From Nocardioides panacisoli (GTDB lineage: Bacteria; Actinomycetota; Actinomycetes; Propionibacteriales; Nocardioidaceae): 64,000 bases of DNA. The translations under genes were made by a program, and so were the position numbers. The notes below the pieces were generated by a model that was given only the letters and a program-made list of their open reading frames with translations, searched no databases and was not told the origin of the DNA. The stretch's first letter is position 1. Each line of letters opens with the position of its first letter. Positions 57,901-64,000 of this stretch are shown in pieces. The DNA is taken from contig NZ_CP080409.1 of the NCBI RefSeq assembly GCF_019448235.1, forward strand, positions 1,612,001 to 1,676,000, given 5' to 3'.

Positions 57901-58823
57901 TCGTCCAGCGGTTCGCGACGATCATCGACCGCAACAACGCCGACGAGTGGACGCCGCTGAGCGGTCTCAGTGAGGAGCAGGCGAAGTTCCACATCTACGA
58001 CAGCCTGCTCTCGGAGTTCGCCGCCCTCGGTTTCGAGTACGGCTACTCCGTCGCTCGTCCGGACGCGCTCGTGGCGTGGGAGGCCCAGTTCGGCGACTTC
58101 GTCAACGGCGCCCAGACCATCATCGACGAGTTCATCACCGCCGGTGAGAGCAAGTGGCAGCAGCAGTCCGGCGTGGTCCTGCTCCTCCCCCACGGCTACG
58201 AGGGCCAGGGCGCGGACCACTCCTCGGCGCGCATCGAGCGGTTCCTCACCATGGCCGCCGACGAGGCCTTCGTGGTGGCCCAGCCGTCGAGCCCGGCGTC
58301 CCACTTCCACCTGCTGCGCAAGCACTCGCTGGGCGGCGAGCACAAGCCGCTCATCGTCTTCACGCCGAAGTCGATGCTGCGCCGCAAGGAGGCGGCCTCC
58401 CCCGTCAGCGCGTTCACCGAGGGCACCTTCCAGCCCTTCCTCGGCGACGCCGAGGCCGACCCCGACAAGGTCGAGACGCTGCTGCTGTGCTCGGGCCGCG
58501 TCACCTGGGACCTGATGGCCGAGCGCGGCAACCGCGACAACGCCGAGAGCTACGCGATCGGCCGGATCGAGCAGCTCTACCCGACCCCGGCCGACCAGAT
58601 CGCCAGCGAGATCGCGAAGTACCCGAACCTCAAGCACGTGCGCTGGGTGCAGGACGAGCCGCTCAACATGGGGCCGGCGCCCCACCTGCGGCTCAACCTG
58701 TGGCCGGCGATCGACGCCGAGGTCGAGCAGATCACGCGCGTCGCATCCTCCTCCCCCGCCGTCGGCACCGCCAAGCGGCACCTGGAGGAGCAGAAGGACC
58801 TGGTCGCGCGCGCGTTCGACTGA
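54996..58823 (+). CDS. kgd: multifunctional 2-oxoglutarate dehydrogenase E1 / decarboxylase with E2-type domain (Kgd/OdhA)
   Basis: 1275 residues from GTG 54996. Short N-terminal helical motif (FGANEWLVEEMKERFDADPD), a Lys/Ser/Thr-rich linker (about 50-155), an acyltransferase-type E2 core (about 165-395, with the catalytic TYDHRVIQGAQSG near 376), then the thiamine-diphosphate E1 part (about 405-1275, GMAHRGRLNVLAN, GDAAFAGQG, RRRGHNEGDDP). This fusion is specific to actinobacteria; the protein works in a supercomplex with pyruvate dehydrogenase components in the TCA cycle. Its activity in relatives is controlled by the FHA protein GarA/OdhI, phosphorylated by Ser/Thr kinases; no garA gene is seen in this window. 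Confidence 0.97.
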   Translation: MAQSSDKQSNNTVDFGANEWLVEEMKERFDADPDSVDPAWAEYFRGEGASPAEARHSNGRGGEARSPQPAGATASSGSQGSASASTAKSAKASGKDGSTTKSAKATTSEKPATSEKSGTSSKSDTSSKSDEAKKGDKGRKGEKGGKPTPKESPRPEPTEATDEPTYTTLRGIAAATAKNMDVSLTVPTATSVRDIPVKLLWDNRIVINSHLKRARGGKVSFTHIIGYALVRALTSMPEMNNSFGEVDGKPTMVSPAHINLGLAIDQQKPDGTRQLVAPSIKGCETMDFAAFWTAYEDMIRKAKDNKLTMEDYGGTTVSLTNVGGLGTVHSVPRLMKGQAAIIGVGAMNYPAAWQGASEDAIARNGISKVMTMTSTYDHRVIQGAQSGEFLKRVHELLLGENGFYDDIFRALRIPYEPIRWSADIATSHDDEISKQARILELIHAYRVRGHMMADTDPLEYQQRSHPDLRIESHGLTLWDLDREFATGSFGGEGRRFMKLRHILGILRDSYCRTTGIEYMHIMDPEQRRWIQERVEQPHTKPPREEQLRILLKLNQAEAFETFLQTKFVGQKRFSLEGGETTVPVIDEICEASAESGLDEVTIGMAHRGRLNVLANIVGKNYSQIFREFEGNIDPRTVQGSGDVKYHLGAEGEFVADRGDKVKVSVAANPSHLEAVDPVLEGISRAKQDVLDRGEEFPVLPLLVHGDAAFAGQGVVAETLNLSQLRGYRTGGTIHLVVNNQVGFTTAPAASRSSLYCTDVARMVQAPIFHVNGDDPEACIRVARLAFEYRQAFNKDVVIDLVCYRRRGHNEGDDPSYTQPLMYDLIEQKRSVRKLYTESLIGRGDITVEEAEQVVKDYQEKLERVFTEVREATSQPDEWTTVPDYPDKPAAETNTAVSFETLKQIADAYVTPPEGFTVHPKVMPQLQRRASAITEGPVDWGTGEILAFGALLLDGRPVRLSGQDSRRGTFVQRFATIIDRNNADEWTPLSGLSEEQAKFHIYDSLLSEFAALGFEYGYSVARPDALVAWEAQFGDFVNGAQTIIDEFITAGESKWQQQSGVVLLLPHGYEGQGADHSSARIERFLTMAADEAFVVAQPSSPASHFHLLRKHSLGGEHKPLIVFTPKSMLRRKEAASPVSAFTEGTFQPFLGDAEADPDKVETLLLCSGRVTWDLMAERGNRDNAESYAIGRIEQLYPTPADQIASEIAKYPNLKHVRWVQDEPLNMGPAPHLRLNLWPAIDAEVEQITRVASSSPAVGTAKRHLEEQKDLVARAFD

Positions 58824-58841
58824 GCGAGGGGCAGGTCAGCG

Positions 58842-59018
58842 ATGTACTTCACCGATCGCGGCATCGAGGAGCTCCAGCAACGCCGGGGAGACGAGGAGGT
58901 CTCCCTGGCGTGGCTGGGCGACCAGCTGCAGGCATTCGTCGACGTCCACCCCGAGTTCGAGACGCCGATCGAGCGGTTCGCGACCTGGCTCGCACGCCTG
59001 GACGACCCCGACGACTGA
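58842..59018 (+). CDS. DUF6104 family small protein
   Basis: 58 residues, starting MYFTDRGIEELQQRRGDEEV and ending RFATWLARLDDPDD. It follows kgd by 18 bp with GAGGGGCAGG upstream of the ATG. The same small acidic protein occurs after kgd in Streptomyces and related genera (DUF6104). Function unknown; co-transcription with kgd suggests a link to the 2-oxoglutarate dehydrogenase complex. Confidence 0.85.
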   Translation: MYFTDRGIEELQQRRGDEEVSLAWLGDQLQAFVDVHPEFETPIERFATWLARLDDPDD

Positions 59019-59033
59019 GGGTCGCCGCCCTCC

Positions 59034-60092
59034 TCAGGGCTCGACGGTGACCTTGATGGCCTCGCCGTTCTTGACCACGTCGAAGGCGTCGAGCACCTTC
59101 TCCAGCGGGACGTGGCGGGTGATGAGGTCCTTGACCGGCACCTGCCCCGTCCCGATGTACTCCAGTGCGCGCTTGTTGTGCGCGGGGGCCGACCCGTTGG
59201 CACCGTGGATGTGCAGCTGCCGGTAGTGCACGACGTTGGAGTCGCAGGTGATCGTCGGGTCGGTCTTGGGCAGCCCGCCGAAGAAGGAGATCCGGCCGTT
59301 GCGGGCCGCCATCGCGATCGCCTGCTCCTGGGTGAGGTTGGCCGAGGTGGCGGTGATGACCACGTCGGCGCCGCGCCCGTCGGTCAGCTCCATGACCCGC
59401 TCGACCACGTCGACCTCGGCGGCGTTGATCGTCTCGTCCGGCGACACCGCGTCGGCCGACATGGCCAACCGCTCGGCGTTGACGTCGACCAGGTAGACCG
59501 GGCCCACGTCGTACACGCCGCGAGCGATGCGGATGTGCAGGCACCCGATGGGGCCGGCACCGAAGACCACGACGCTGTCGCCGGGCTCGATCCCGAGCAG
59601 CTCCTGGGCGTTGATGGCACAGGCCAACGGCTCGGCCGCCGAGGCCTCGTCGAACCCGACGTTGTCGGGGATCTGGTTGAGGCCGTCGACCTTGAGGACC
59701 TCGCGCGGCACGACCATGTACTCCGCGAACCCGCCGTCGTACTGGTAGCCGACCGAGGTCTGGTTCTGGCACACCGCCATCCAGCCCTTGCGGCACTCGT
59801 GGCACTCCCCGCACGGGACGGCGGCGATGACCTGGGCCCGGTCACCGACCTGCCAGTCGGTGCCGTGGGTGGCGTTGACGTCGGCCCCGACCTCGACGAC
59901 CTCGCCGGCGATCTCGTGGCCGGTGATCCGCGGCGGGGTGAGGTTCTGGTGGCCGTTGTGCTGGATCTTCACGTCCGTGCCGCACGTGGAGCAGTTGCGC
60001 ACCCGGAGCTTGACCTCGCCCGGACCGCACTGGGGCTCCGGCACGTCCTCGAGCCGGAGGTCGCCGGGGGCGTAGAAGCGGAGTGCCTTCAT
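59034..60092 (-). CDS. zinc-dependent sugar-alcohol (phosphate) dehydrogenase, MDR family
   Basis: 352 residues from ATG 60092 with AAGGA 9 nt upstream. Medium-chain dehydrogenase: catalytic zinc region NCSTCGTDVKIQHNGH and ITGHEIAGEVVEVG, structural-zinc Cys cluster PCGECHECRKGWMAVC, and the nucleotide fold VVVFGAGPIGCLHIRIA. Divergent from the PTS gene, it likely oxidises the phosphorylated sugar alcohol delivered by that transporter, as GatD-type enzymes do for galactitol 1-phosphate. Free polyols such as sorbitol are an alternative substrate. Confidence 0.88.
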   Translation of the reverse strand: MKALRFYAPGDLRLEDVPEPQCGPGEVKLRVRNCSTCGTDVKIQHNGHQNLTPPRITGHEIAGEVVEVGADVNATHGTDWQVGDRAQVIAAVPCGECHECRKGWMAVCQNQTSVGYQYDGGFAEYMVVPREVLKVDGLNQIPDNVGFDEASAAEPLACAINAQELLGIEPGDSVVVFGAGPIGCLHIRIARGVYDVGPVYLVDVNAERLAMSADAVSPDETINAAEVDVVERVMELTDGRGADVVITATSANLTQEQAIAMAARNGRISFFGGLPKTDPTITCDSNVVHYRQLHIHGANGSAPAHNKRALEYIGTGQVPVKDLITRHVPLEKVLDAFDVVKNGEAIKVTVEP

Positions 60093-60163
60093 CTCAGGGG
60101 TCCTTTCAGCGGGACGGATCACGAGGTCGGTGTGACGTCGCCCACTGACCGTAGCAGCGAATC

Positions 60164-60221
60164 GGGCACAAAACCACACAAAGACGTGCCCATTTTTGCC
60201 CACTCTCTTGGCAATGTGCCC
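60164..60221. promoter_or_regulatory. helically phased TGCCC repeats, candidate DeoR operator
   Basis: TGCCC occurs at 60187-60191, 60197-60201 and 60217-60221, starts 10 and 20 bp apart, so all lie on one face of the helix; an inverted GGGCA is at 60164-60168. The first two flank an A/T run. The cluster lies between the divergent dehydrogenase and PTS genes and overlaps the candidate -35 of the PTS promoter. DeoR-family proteins commonly bind such direct repeats. Confidence 0.55.
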
Positions 60222-60237
60222 GTTCGTGGGGTTTACT
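60208..60237 (+). promoter_or_regulatory. candidate promoter of the PTS-deoR operon
   Basis: TTGGCA (60208-60213), 18-bp spacer, TTTACT (60232-60237). Transcription would start near 60244, about 40 nt before the ATG at 60284. Confidence 0.45.
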
Positions 60238-60246
60238 GGACATCGA

Positions 60247-60262
60247 TGTGATCGACATCACT
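60247..60262. promoter_or_regulatory. candidate Crp/GlxR binding site
   Basis: TGTGA-N6-TCACT matches the Crp-family consensus TGTGA-N6-TCACA with one mismatch. It overlaps or lies just after the predicted transcription start, so it would act as a roadblock for the PTS operon or serve the divergent dehydrogenase gene from upstream. Confidence 0.5.
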
Positions 60263-60283
60263 TGATCGCCTGGAGGAGCCACG

Positions 60284-62269
60284 ATGTCCACCACCACCCC
60301 TGCACACCGCACCGGCGTCCGGGTCCGCGTGCAGCAATTCGGCACGTTCCTGTCCAACATGGTCATGCCCAACATCGGCGCGTTCATCGCCTGGGGCCTG
60401 ATCACCGCGCTGTTCATCGAGACCGGCTGGCTGACCAGCATGGCGATCGGTGAGGACCCGGGCAGCTGGGTCGCCAAGATCGGCGGCTGGGGCGACTTCG
60501 CCGGCGGCGGCATCGTCGGTCCGATGATCGTCTACCTCCTGCCCGTGCTCATCGGCGCCACCGGCGGTCGCATCGTCTACGACACCCGTGGCGGCGTCGT
60601 CGGCGCGATCGCGACCATGGGCGTCATCGCCGGCTCGGAGGTGCCGATGTTCCTCGGTGCCATGATCATGGGACCGCTCGGCGGCTGGTCGATGAAGCGC
60701 ATCGACGCGCTCTGGGACGGCAAGATCCGGCCCGGTTTCGAGATGCTGGTCAACAACTTCTCCGCCGGGATCTGGGGCGGCATCCTCGCCAGCGTCGGCT
60801 TCTTCGCCGTCGGCCCGGCGGTCACCCGCTTCAGCGAGCTCGCCGAGACGGTCGTCGACACCCTCGTCGACGCCGGGCTCCTCCCCCTCACCTCGATCCT
60901 GATCGAGCCGGCGAAGGTCCTCTTCCTCAACAACGCGATCAACCACGGCGTGCTGACCCCGCTGGGCACCAACCAGGCGTTGGAGGACGGCAAGTCGGTG
61001 CTGTTCCTGCTCGAGGCCAACCCCGGCCCCGGACTCGGCCTGCTCCTGGCCTTCATGGTCTTCGGCAAGGGCCTCGCCCGTGCCTCCGCACCCGGCGCGG
61101 CGATCATCCACTTCCTCGGCGGCATCCACGAGATCTACTTCCCCTACGTGCTGATGAAGCCCAAGCTGATCCTGGCCATGATCGGCGGCGGCATGACCGG
61201 TGTGTTCATCAACGTCGCCTTCGACTCCGGCCTGCGCGCCCCGGCCGCACCGGGCTCGATCTTCGCCGTCTACGCCCAGACCGCCAGCGACAGCTACCTC
61301 GGCGTGACGCTGTCGGTGCTCGGCGCCGCCACCGTCACCTTCCTGATCGCCGCCGTGCTGCTCAAGACCGACCGCAGCGACGACGAAGCCGACCTGGCCA
61401 CCGCCACGAGCGCCATGGAGTCGATGAAGGGCAAGCGCTCGGTGGCCTCCAGCGCCCTGGTCGGCAGCTCGGGCGACGCCCCGGCGATCACGAGCATCGT
61501 GTTCGCCTGCGACGCCGGCATGGGCTCCTCGGCCATGGGCGCCTCGGTGCTCCGCCGCAAGATCGACGCAGCGGGGCTGACCGACGTCACCGTGGTCAAC
61601 CAGGCGATCGCGAACCTGACCGACACCTACGGTCTCGTCGTCACCCACCGTGACCTCACCGCCCGTGCCGAGCAGCGGACCCCGTCGGCGGTCCACGTCT
61701 CGGTGGACGACTTCATGGGCAGCCCGCGCTATGACGAGATCGTGGAGATGCTCCAGGAGTCCGACCGCGGTGCACCTGCGTCCGGCGCGGCTCCGGCATC
61801 GGACACCGCCGGGGCCGGCGGCGCTGCCGGGACCAAGGTGTCGGCCCTCGAGCTCGGAGCCGTCGCCCTGGACGGGACGGCCACGACGCGCGACGGCGCG
61901 ATCACCGAGGCCGGCGAACTGCTGGTGACGACCGGCGCGGTGGAGGCCTCCTACGTCGAGGCGATGCACGAGCGCGAGCGTTCGGTCTCGACCCACATGG
62001 GCAACCTGCTCGCCATCCCCCACGGCACCAACGAGGCCAAGAGTGCGATCCGGCGTACGGCGCTCTCCTTCGTCCGCTACCCCGAGGGCATCGACTGGAA
62101 CGGCAAGCGGGCCGAGTTCGTGATCGGCATCGCGGGCGCGGGCCAGGACCACCTCGACCTGCTCCGCCGGATCGCAGCCGTCTTCGTCGACGAGGGTCGC
62201 GTCGAGCGGCTCCGCGCGGCCCGCACCGCCGAGGAGGTGCGGGACCTGCTGGAGGCCGAGCACGGCTGA
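60284..62269 (+). CDS. mtlA: mannitol-type PTS transporter EIICBA
   Basis: 661 residues; ATG with GGAGGAGCC upstream. EIIC membrane domain (about 10-360, MVMPNIGAFIAWGLITA, GTNQALEDGKS, PGAAIIHFLGGIHEIYFPYV), EIIB with phosphocysteine Cys409 in VFACDAGMGSSAMG, and EIIA with phosphohistidine His580 in AIPHGTNEAK. The complete C-B-A order means it needs only EI and HPr, which are not in this window. Imports and phosphorylates mannitol or a related hexitol. Confidence 0.95.
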   Translation: MSTTTPAHRTGVRVRVQQFGTFLSNMVMPNIGAFIAWGLITALFIETGWLTSMAIGEDPGSWVAKIGGWGDFAGGGIVGPMIVYLLPVLIGATGGRIVYDTRGGVVGAIATMGVIAGSEVPMFLGAMIMGPLGGWSMKRIDALWDGKIRPGFEMLVNNFSAGIWGGILASVGFFAVGPAVTRFSELAETVVDTLVDAGLLPLTSILIEPAKVLFLNNAINHGVLTPLGTNQALEDGKSVLFLLEANPGPGLGLLLAFMVFGKGLARASAPGAAIIHFLGGIHEIYFPYVLMKPKLILAMIGGGMTGVFINVAFDSGLRAPAAPGSIFAVYAQTASDSYLGVTLSVLGAATVTFLIAAVLLKTDRSDDEADLATATSAMESMKGKRSVASSALVGSSGDAPAITSIVFACDAGMGSSAMGASVLRRKIDAAGLTDVTVVNQAIANLTDTYGLVVTHRDLTARAEQRTPSAVHVSVDDFMGSPRYDEIVEMLQESDRGAPASGAAPASDTAGAGGAAGTKVSALELGAVALDGTATTRDGAITEAGELLVTTGAVEASYVEAMHERERSVSTHMGNLLAIPHGTNEAKSAIRRTALSFVRYPEGIDWNGKRAEFVIGIAGAGQDHLDLLRRIAAVFVDEGRVERLRAARTAEEVRDLLEAEHG

Positions 62270-62274
62270 GCGCC

Positions 62275-63051
62275 ATGCACCACAATGCCTGCATGGATTC
62301 GGACACGCGGCAGTCGCAGATCCTCGAGTTCGCCCGGACCCGCGGGCGGGTGGAGGTCATCCCCCTCGCCGGTGAGTTCGACGTGGCGACGGAGACCATC
62401 CGTCGCGACCTGCGGGCCCTCGCCGACCGTCGCCTGGTGAAGCGGGTGCACGGCGGGGCGATCCCGCTGGAGAGCGTGGGCTTCGAGTCCGGGGTCGAGT
62501 ACCGCAGCCGGGTCGACCTGGCGCAGAAGCGCCGGATCGCCTCGGCTGCGGCCGACCTGCTGCACGGGGCGGAGACCGTCTACCTCGACGAGGGCTACAG
62601 CCCGCGGCTGGTGGCCGAGAAGCTCGCCGACCGCGAGCTGACGGTGGTGACCTCCTCGCTGCTGGCCGCCGAGGCGCTCGCGGGCAGTGACAGCGTCACC
62701 GTCCTGCTGCTGGGCGGCCGGATGCGCGGCCGGACGCTCGCCACGGTGGACCACTGGGCGCTGCGCATGCTCGACGAGCTCGTCATCGACCTCGCCTACC
62801 TCGGCACCAACGCGATCACTCCCGACGACGGCCTGACGACCCCGGACCCGGCCGTGGCCGCCGTGAAGCACGCGGCGCTCAAGCGGTCCCGGCGTCGCGT
62901 GCTGCTGGCCGCCCACAGCAAGTTCGGCATCAGCAACTTCACGCGCTTCGCCGACGTCGCCGACTTCGAGGCCATCGTCACCGGCACCGAGCTCCCGCTC
63001 GAGGACGCCCGGAGGTACGAGGCGCTCGGTCCGCACGTCATCCGGGTCTGA
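62275..63051 (+). CDS. DeoR/GlpR-family transcriptional regulator
   Basis: 258 residues from ATG 62275; ATG 62293 (MDSDTRQSQI) is equally plausible. N-terminal helix-turn-helix (FDVATETIRRDLRALADR, RVHGGAIPLE) and a C-terminal sugar-phosphate isomerase-like sensor domain (VYLDEGYSPRLVAEKLADRE, DLAYLGTNAI). Six bases after mtlA, so it probably represses the PTS operon and the divergent dehydrogenase, with a sugar phosphate as inducer. Confidence 0.93.
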   Translation: MHHNACMDSDTRQSQILEFARTRGRVEVIPLAGEFDVATETIRRDLRALADRRLVKRVHGGAIPLESVGFESGVEYRSRVDLAQKRRIASAAADLLHGAETVYLDEGYSPRLVAEKLADRELTVVTSSLLAAEALAGSDSVTVLLLGGRMRGRTLATVDHWALRMLDELVIDLAYLGTNAITPDDGLTTPDPAVAAVKHAALKRSRRRVLLAAHSKFGISNFTRFADVADFEAIVTGTELPLEDARRYEALGPHVIRV

Positions 63052-63087
63052 CGCCGGACACGCCCCGTCGCCCCGACCTGCGCGGTC

Positions 63088-63093
63088 TAGGGT
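63088..63093 (+). promoter_or_regulatory. candidate -10 giving a leaderless mRNA
   Basis: TAGGGT ends 6 nt before the GTG at 63100, so transcription would begin on the start codon. No Shine-Dalgarno sequence precedes the GTG. A -35 is not evident. Confidence 0.45.
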
Positions 63094-63099
63094 GTCCGC

Positions 63100-63789
63100 G
63101 TGACCCGCGAGGAACGGATCGAGTACGCCGCCTGGGGCGAGCTCTTCTTCGCGGAGGCCGTCACGACCGAGCGGGTGCTGACCGGCGTCAACGTCCTCGC
63201 CGGGCAGCCGATCGACGTGGGCCCCCTCGGTGTCGGCCCGGGGCGCCTGGCCCGGGTCCGTGCCCGGGGCCGGATCGGCACCGCGACGGGGCGTCGCGTC
63301 GCGCGGGCCCCGCTGTGCTTCGCCGTCGACCTGCCGGTCGACCTCGAGTTCGTCATCGACCTGGGCCTGCACAAGCAACGCTTCGACGCCGCCATCGTGG
63401 TGCCCCTGTCGATCTCCGTCCACGCCCGCGCCGACCTCGCCATCGAGCTCGACGTGGTCGCTCCGGAGCCGCACGAGGTCGAGGTGAAGCTCGTGGCGCA
63501 GGGCCTGCCCGCCTCCATCACCCGGTACGCCGCCGGCGTCGAGCGCGAGCTGTGCCGGTTCGTCGCGCGCTATGTCGCGCGTGAGGTGGAGAAGCCGCAC
63601 GTCCGCCGGGCCCGCACGATCGACGTCTCCGGAGCCGTGGGGCGTGCCGTCGCCTCCCTCGGCCCCGGACCGGACCGCGCCGAGGAGCTGACCGAGGACC
63701 TCCCCGGGGCCTTGGAGACCGAGATCGTCGAGACAGCCGACCGCTACCTCGACCCCGAGACCGACCCACGAGAGGTGGATCCCTCATGA
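63100..63789 (+). CDS. unrecognised conserved-looking protein
   Basis: 229 residues, GTG start, no signal peptide or membrane segment. The middle (about 68-135) alternates hydrophobic and polar residues in long beta strands (LCFAVDLPVDLEFVIDLGLH, IVVPLSISVHARADLAIELD), suggesting a beta-barrel or lipid-binding sandwich, followed by a helix (LCRFVARYVAREVEKPHVRR) and an acidic tail. I cannot name the family. It overlaps the next gene by 4 bp (ATGA) and so is coupled to an acetoacetate decarboxylase-like protein. Confidence 0.75.
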   Translation: MTREERIEYAAWGELFFAEAVTTERVLTGVNVLAGQPIDVGPLGVGPGRLARVRARGRIGTATGRRVARAPLCFAVDLPVDLEFVIDLGLHKQRFDAAIVVPLSISVHARADLAIELDVVAPEPHEVEVKLVAQGLPASITRYAAGVERELCRFVARYVAREVEKPHVRRARTIDVSGAVGRAVASLGPGPDRAEELTEDLPGALETEIVETADRYLDPETDPREVDPS

Positions 63790-64000
63790 CGTCCTATCCC
63801 CCCGCGCCGTGGCCGATGCACGGCTCCATGTGGCTCACGGTCTTCCGGGTCCGCGAGGACGTCGACGAGACGCGCCCCGCCGGCATCTACGGCGCGGCGC
63901 TGGTGGACTACCGGGCGCCGAGCCCGCTCACCTACGGCGAGCTGCTCGTCGCACGCAGCGTGGCGACGGGGACCACCGGCCCCCAGACTGTCAGCATCAC
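63786..64000 (+). CDS. acetoacetate decarboxylase-like protein, N-terminal part
   Basis: Truncated by the right edge after about 71 residues. The N-terminus YPPAPWPMHGSMWLTVFRVR followed by PAGIYGAALVDYRAPSPLTY and GELLVARSV is what I recall of acetoacetate decarboxylase-fold (ADC) proteins of actinobacteria. The catalytic Lys is not yet reached, so activity cannot be judged; many members of the fold act on other 2- or 3-oxo acids. Confidence 0.6.
   Translation, partial: MTSYPPAPWPMHGSMWLTVFRVREDVDETRPAGIYGAALVDYRAPSPLTYGELLVARSVATGTTGPQTVSI

Noticed and set aside
55008..58781. Minus-strand open frame of 1257 codons opposite kgd
   Set aside because: Shadow of kgd: composition is artefactual and no domain is recognisable, while the plus frame carries all Kgd motifs.
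60233..62263. Minus-strand open frame of 676 codons opposite mtlA
   Set aside because: Antisense shadow; the plus frame is an intact EIICBA with phospho-Cys and phospho-His.

Overview
The window is a very GC-rich chromosomal segment of an actinobacterium, most likely a member of the Nocardioidaceae (Nocardioides-like). Grounds: strong GC bias at third codon positions, GTG starts with ATGA/GTGA gene overlaps, the actinobacterial order argS-lysA-hom-thrC-thrB-rho-rpmE-prfA-prmC-sua5-wecA-atp operon, a Kgd-type 2-oxoglutarate dehydrogenase followed by a DUF6104 gene, a DUF2550 gene after atpC, and an intergenic repeat of the GGTCTCGACACGG...GGCTCGACCACC type that I associate with this family. 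The family assignment is inference.

Layout. (1) 1-19.2 kb, minus strand: one long, almost gapless operon coupling Ser/Thr phospho-signalling to an envelope machine. From its promoter leftwards: PP2C phosphatase, FHA protein, Ser/Thr kinase, degenerate FHA plus C-terminal domain protein, a 2076-residue membrane-anchored Ig-like/FN3 surface protein, MoxR AAA ATPase, DUF58 protein, transglutaminase-fold membrane protein, two RDD-FHA membrane proteins, and the N-terminal third of an FHA/FtsK-SpoIIIE (EssC/EccC-like) protein running off the left edge. Its core matches the kinase-FN3-AAA-DUF58-transglutaminase-PP2C set called PFNA in bifidobacteria, here extended by FHA, RDD and FtsK-like parts. 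The transglutaminase has lost its catalytic Cys and His. (2) 19.2-25.6 kb: STAS protein, PduO-type cobalamin adenosyltransferase with an apparent repeat insertion in its tail, lytic transglycosylase lipoprotein, LysE-type exporter, secreted M6 metalloprotease, a bidirectional terminator, a lipoprotein and DUF2550. (3) 25.6-33.4 kb: complete F1Fo ATP synthase operon. (4) 33.4-46.1 kb: wecA, sua5-like, prmC, prfA, rpmE, rho, thrB, thrC, hom, lysA, argS. prfA has a leader that can fully sequester its ribosome binding site. (5) 46.1-46.6 kb: tRNA-Arg(CCG) and a repeat-rich gap. (6) 46.6-54.8 kb: ATP-grasp protein, SurA-like lipoprotein, YibE/F protein, a dimethylargininase-like hydrolase divergent from an Lrp regulator with a shared operator, AzlCD, an MFS permease, and an LCP protein with a lipoprotein. 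(7) 55-64 kb: kgd, DUF6104, a Zn dehydrogenase divergent from a mannitol-type PTS EIICBA gene and its DeoR regulator, an unrecognised leaderless gene, and a truncated acetoacetate decarboxylase-like gene.

How they work together. The first operon reads as a kinase/phosphatase pair (writer and eraser) with four intact FHA domains in the visible part as possible phosphothreonine readers on membrane proteins and on a putative translocase, plus MoxR/DUF58 chaperone-like partners and a giant extracellular protein as likely effector. The central block is housekeeping: peptide release (prfA with its methylase prmC), transcription termination, threonine/lysine synthesis and ATP synthesis. The right end is a sugar-alcohol uptake and oxidation locus with its own repressor and recognisable operator-like repeats.
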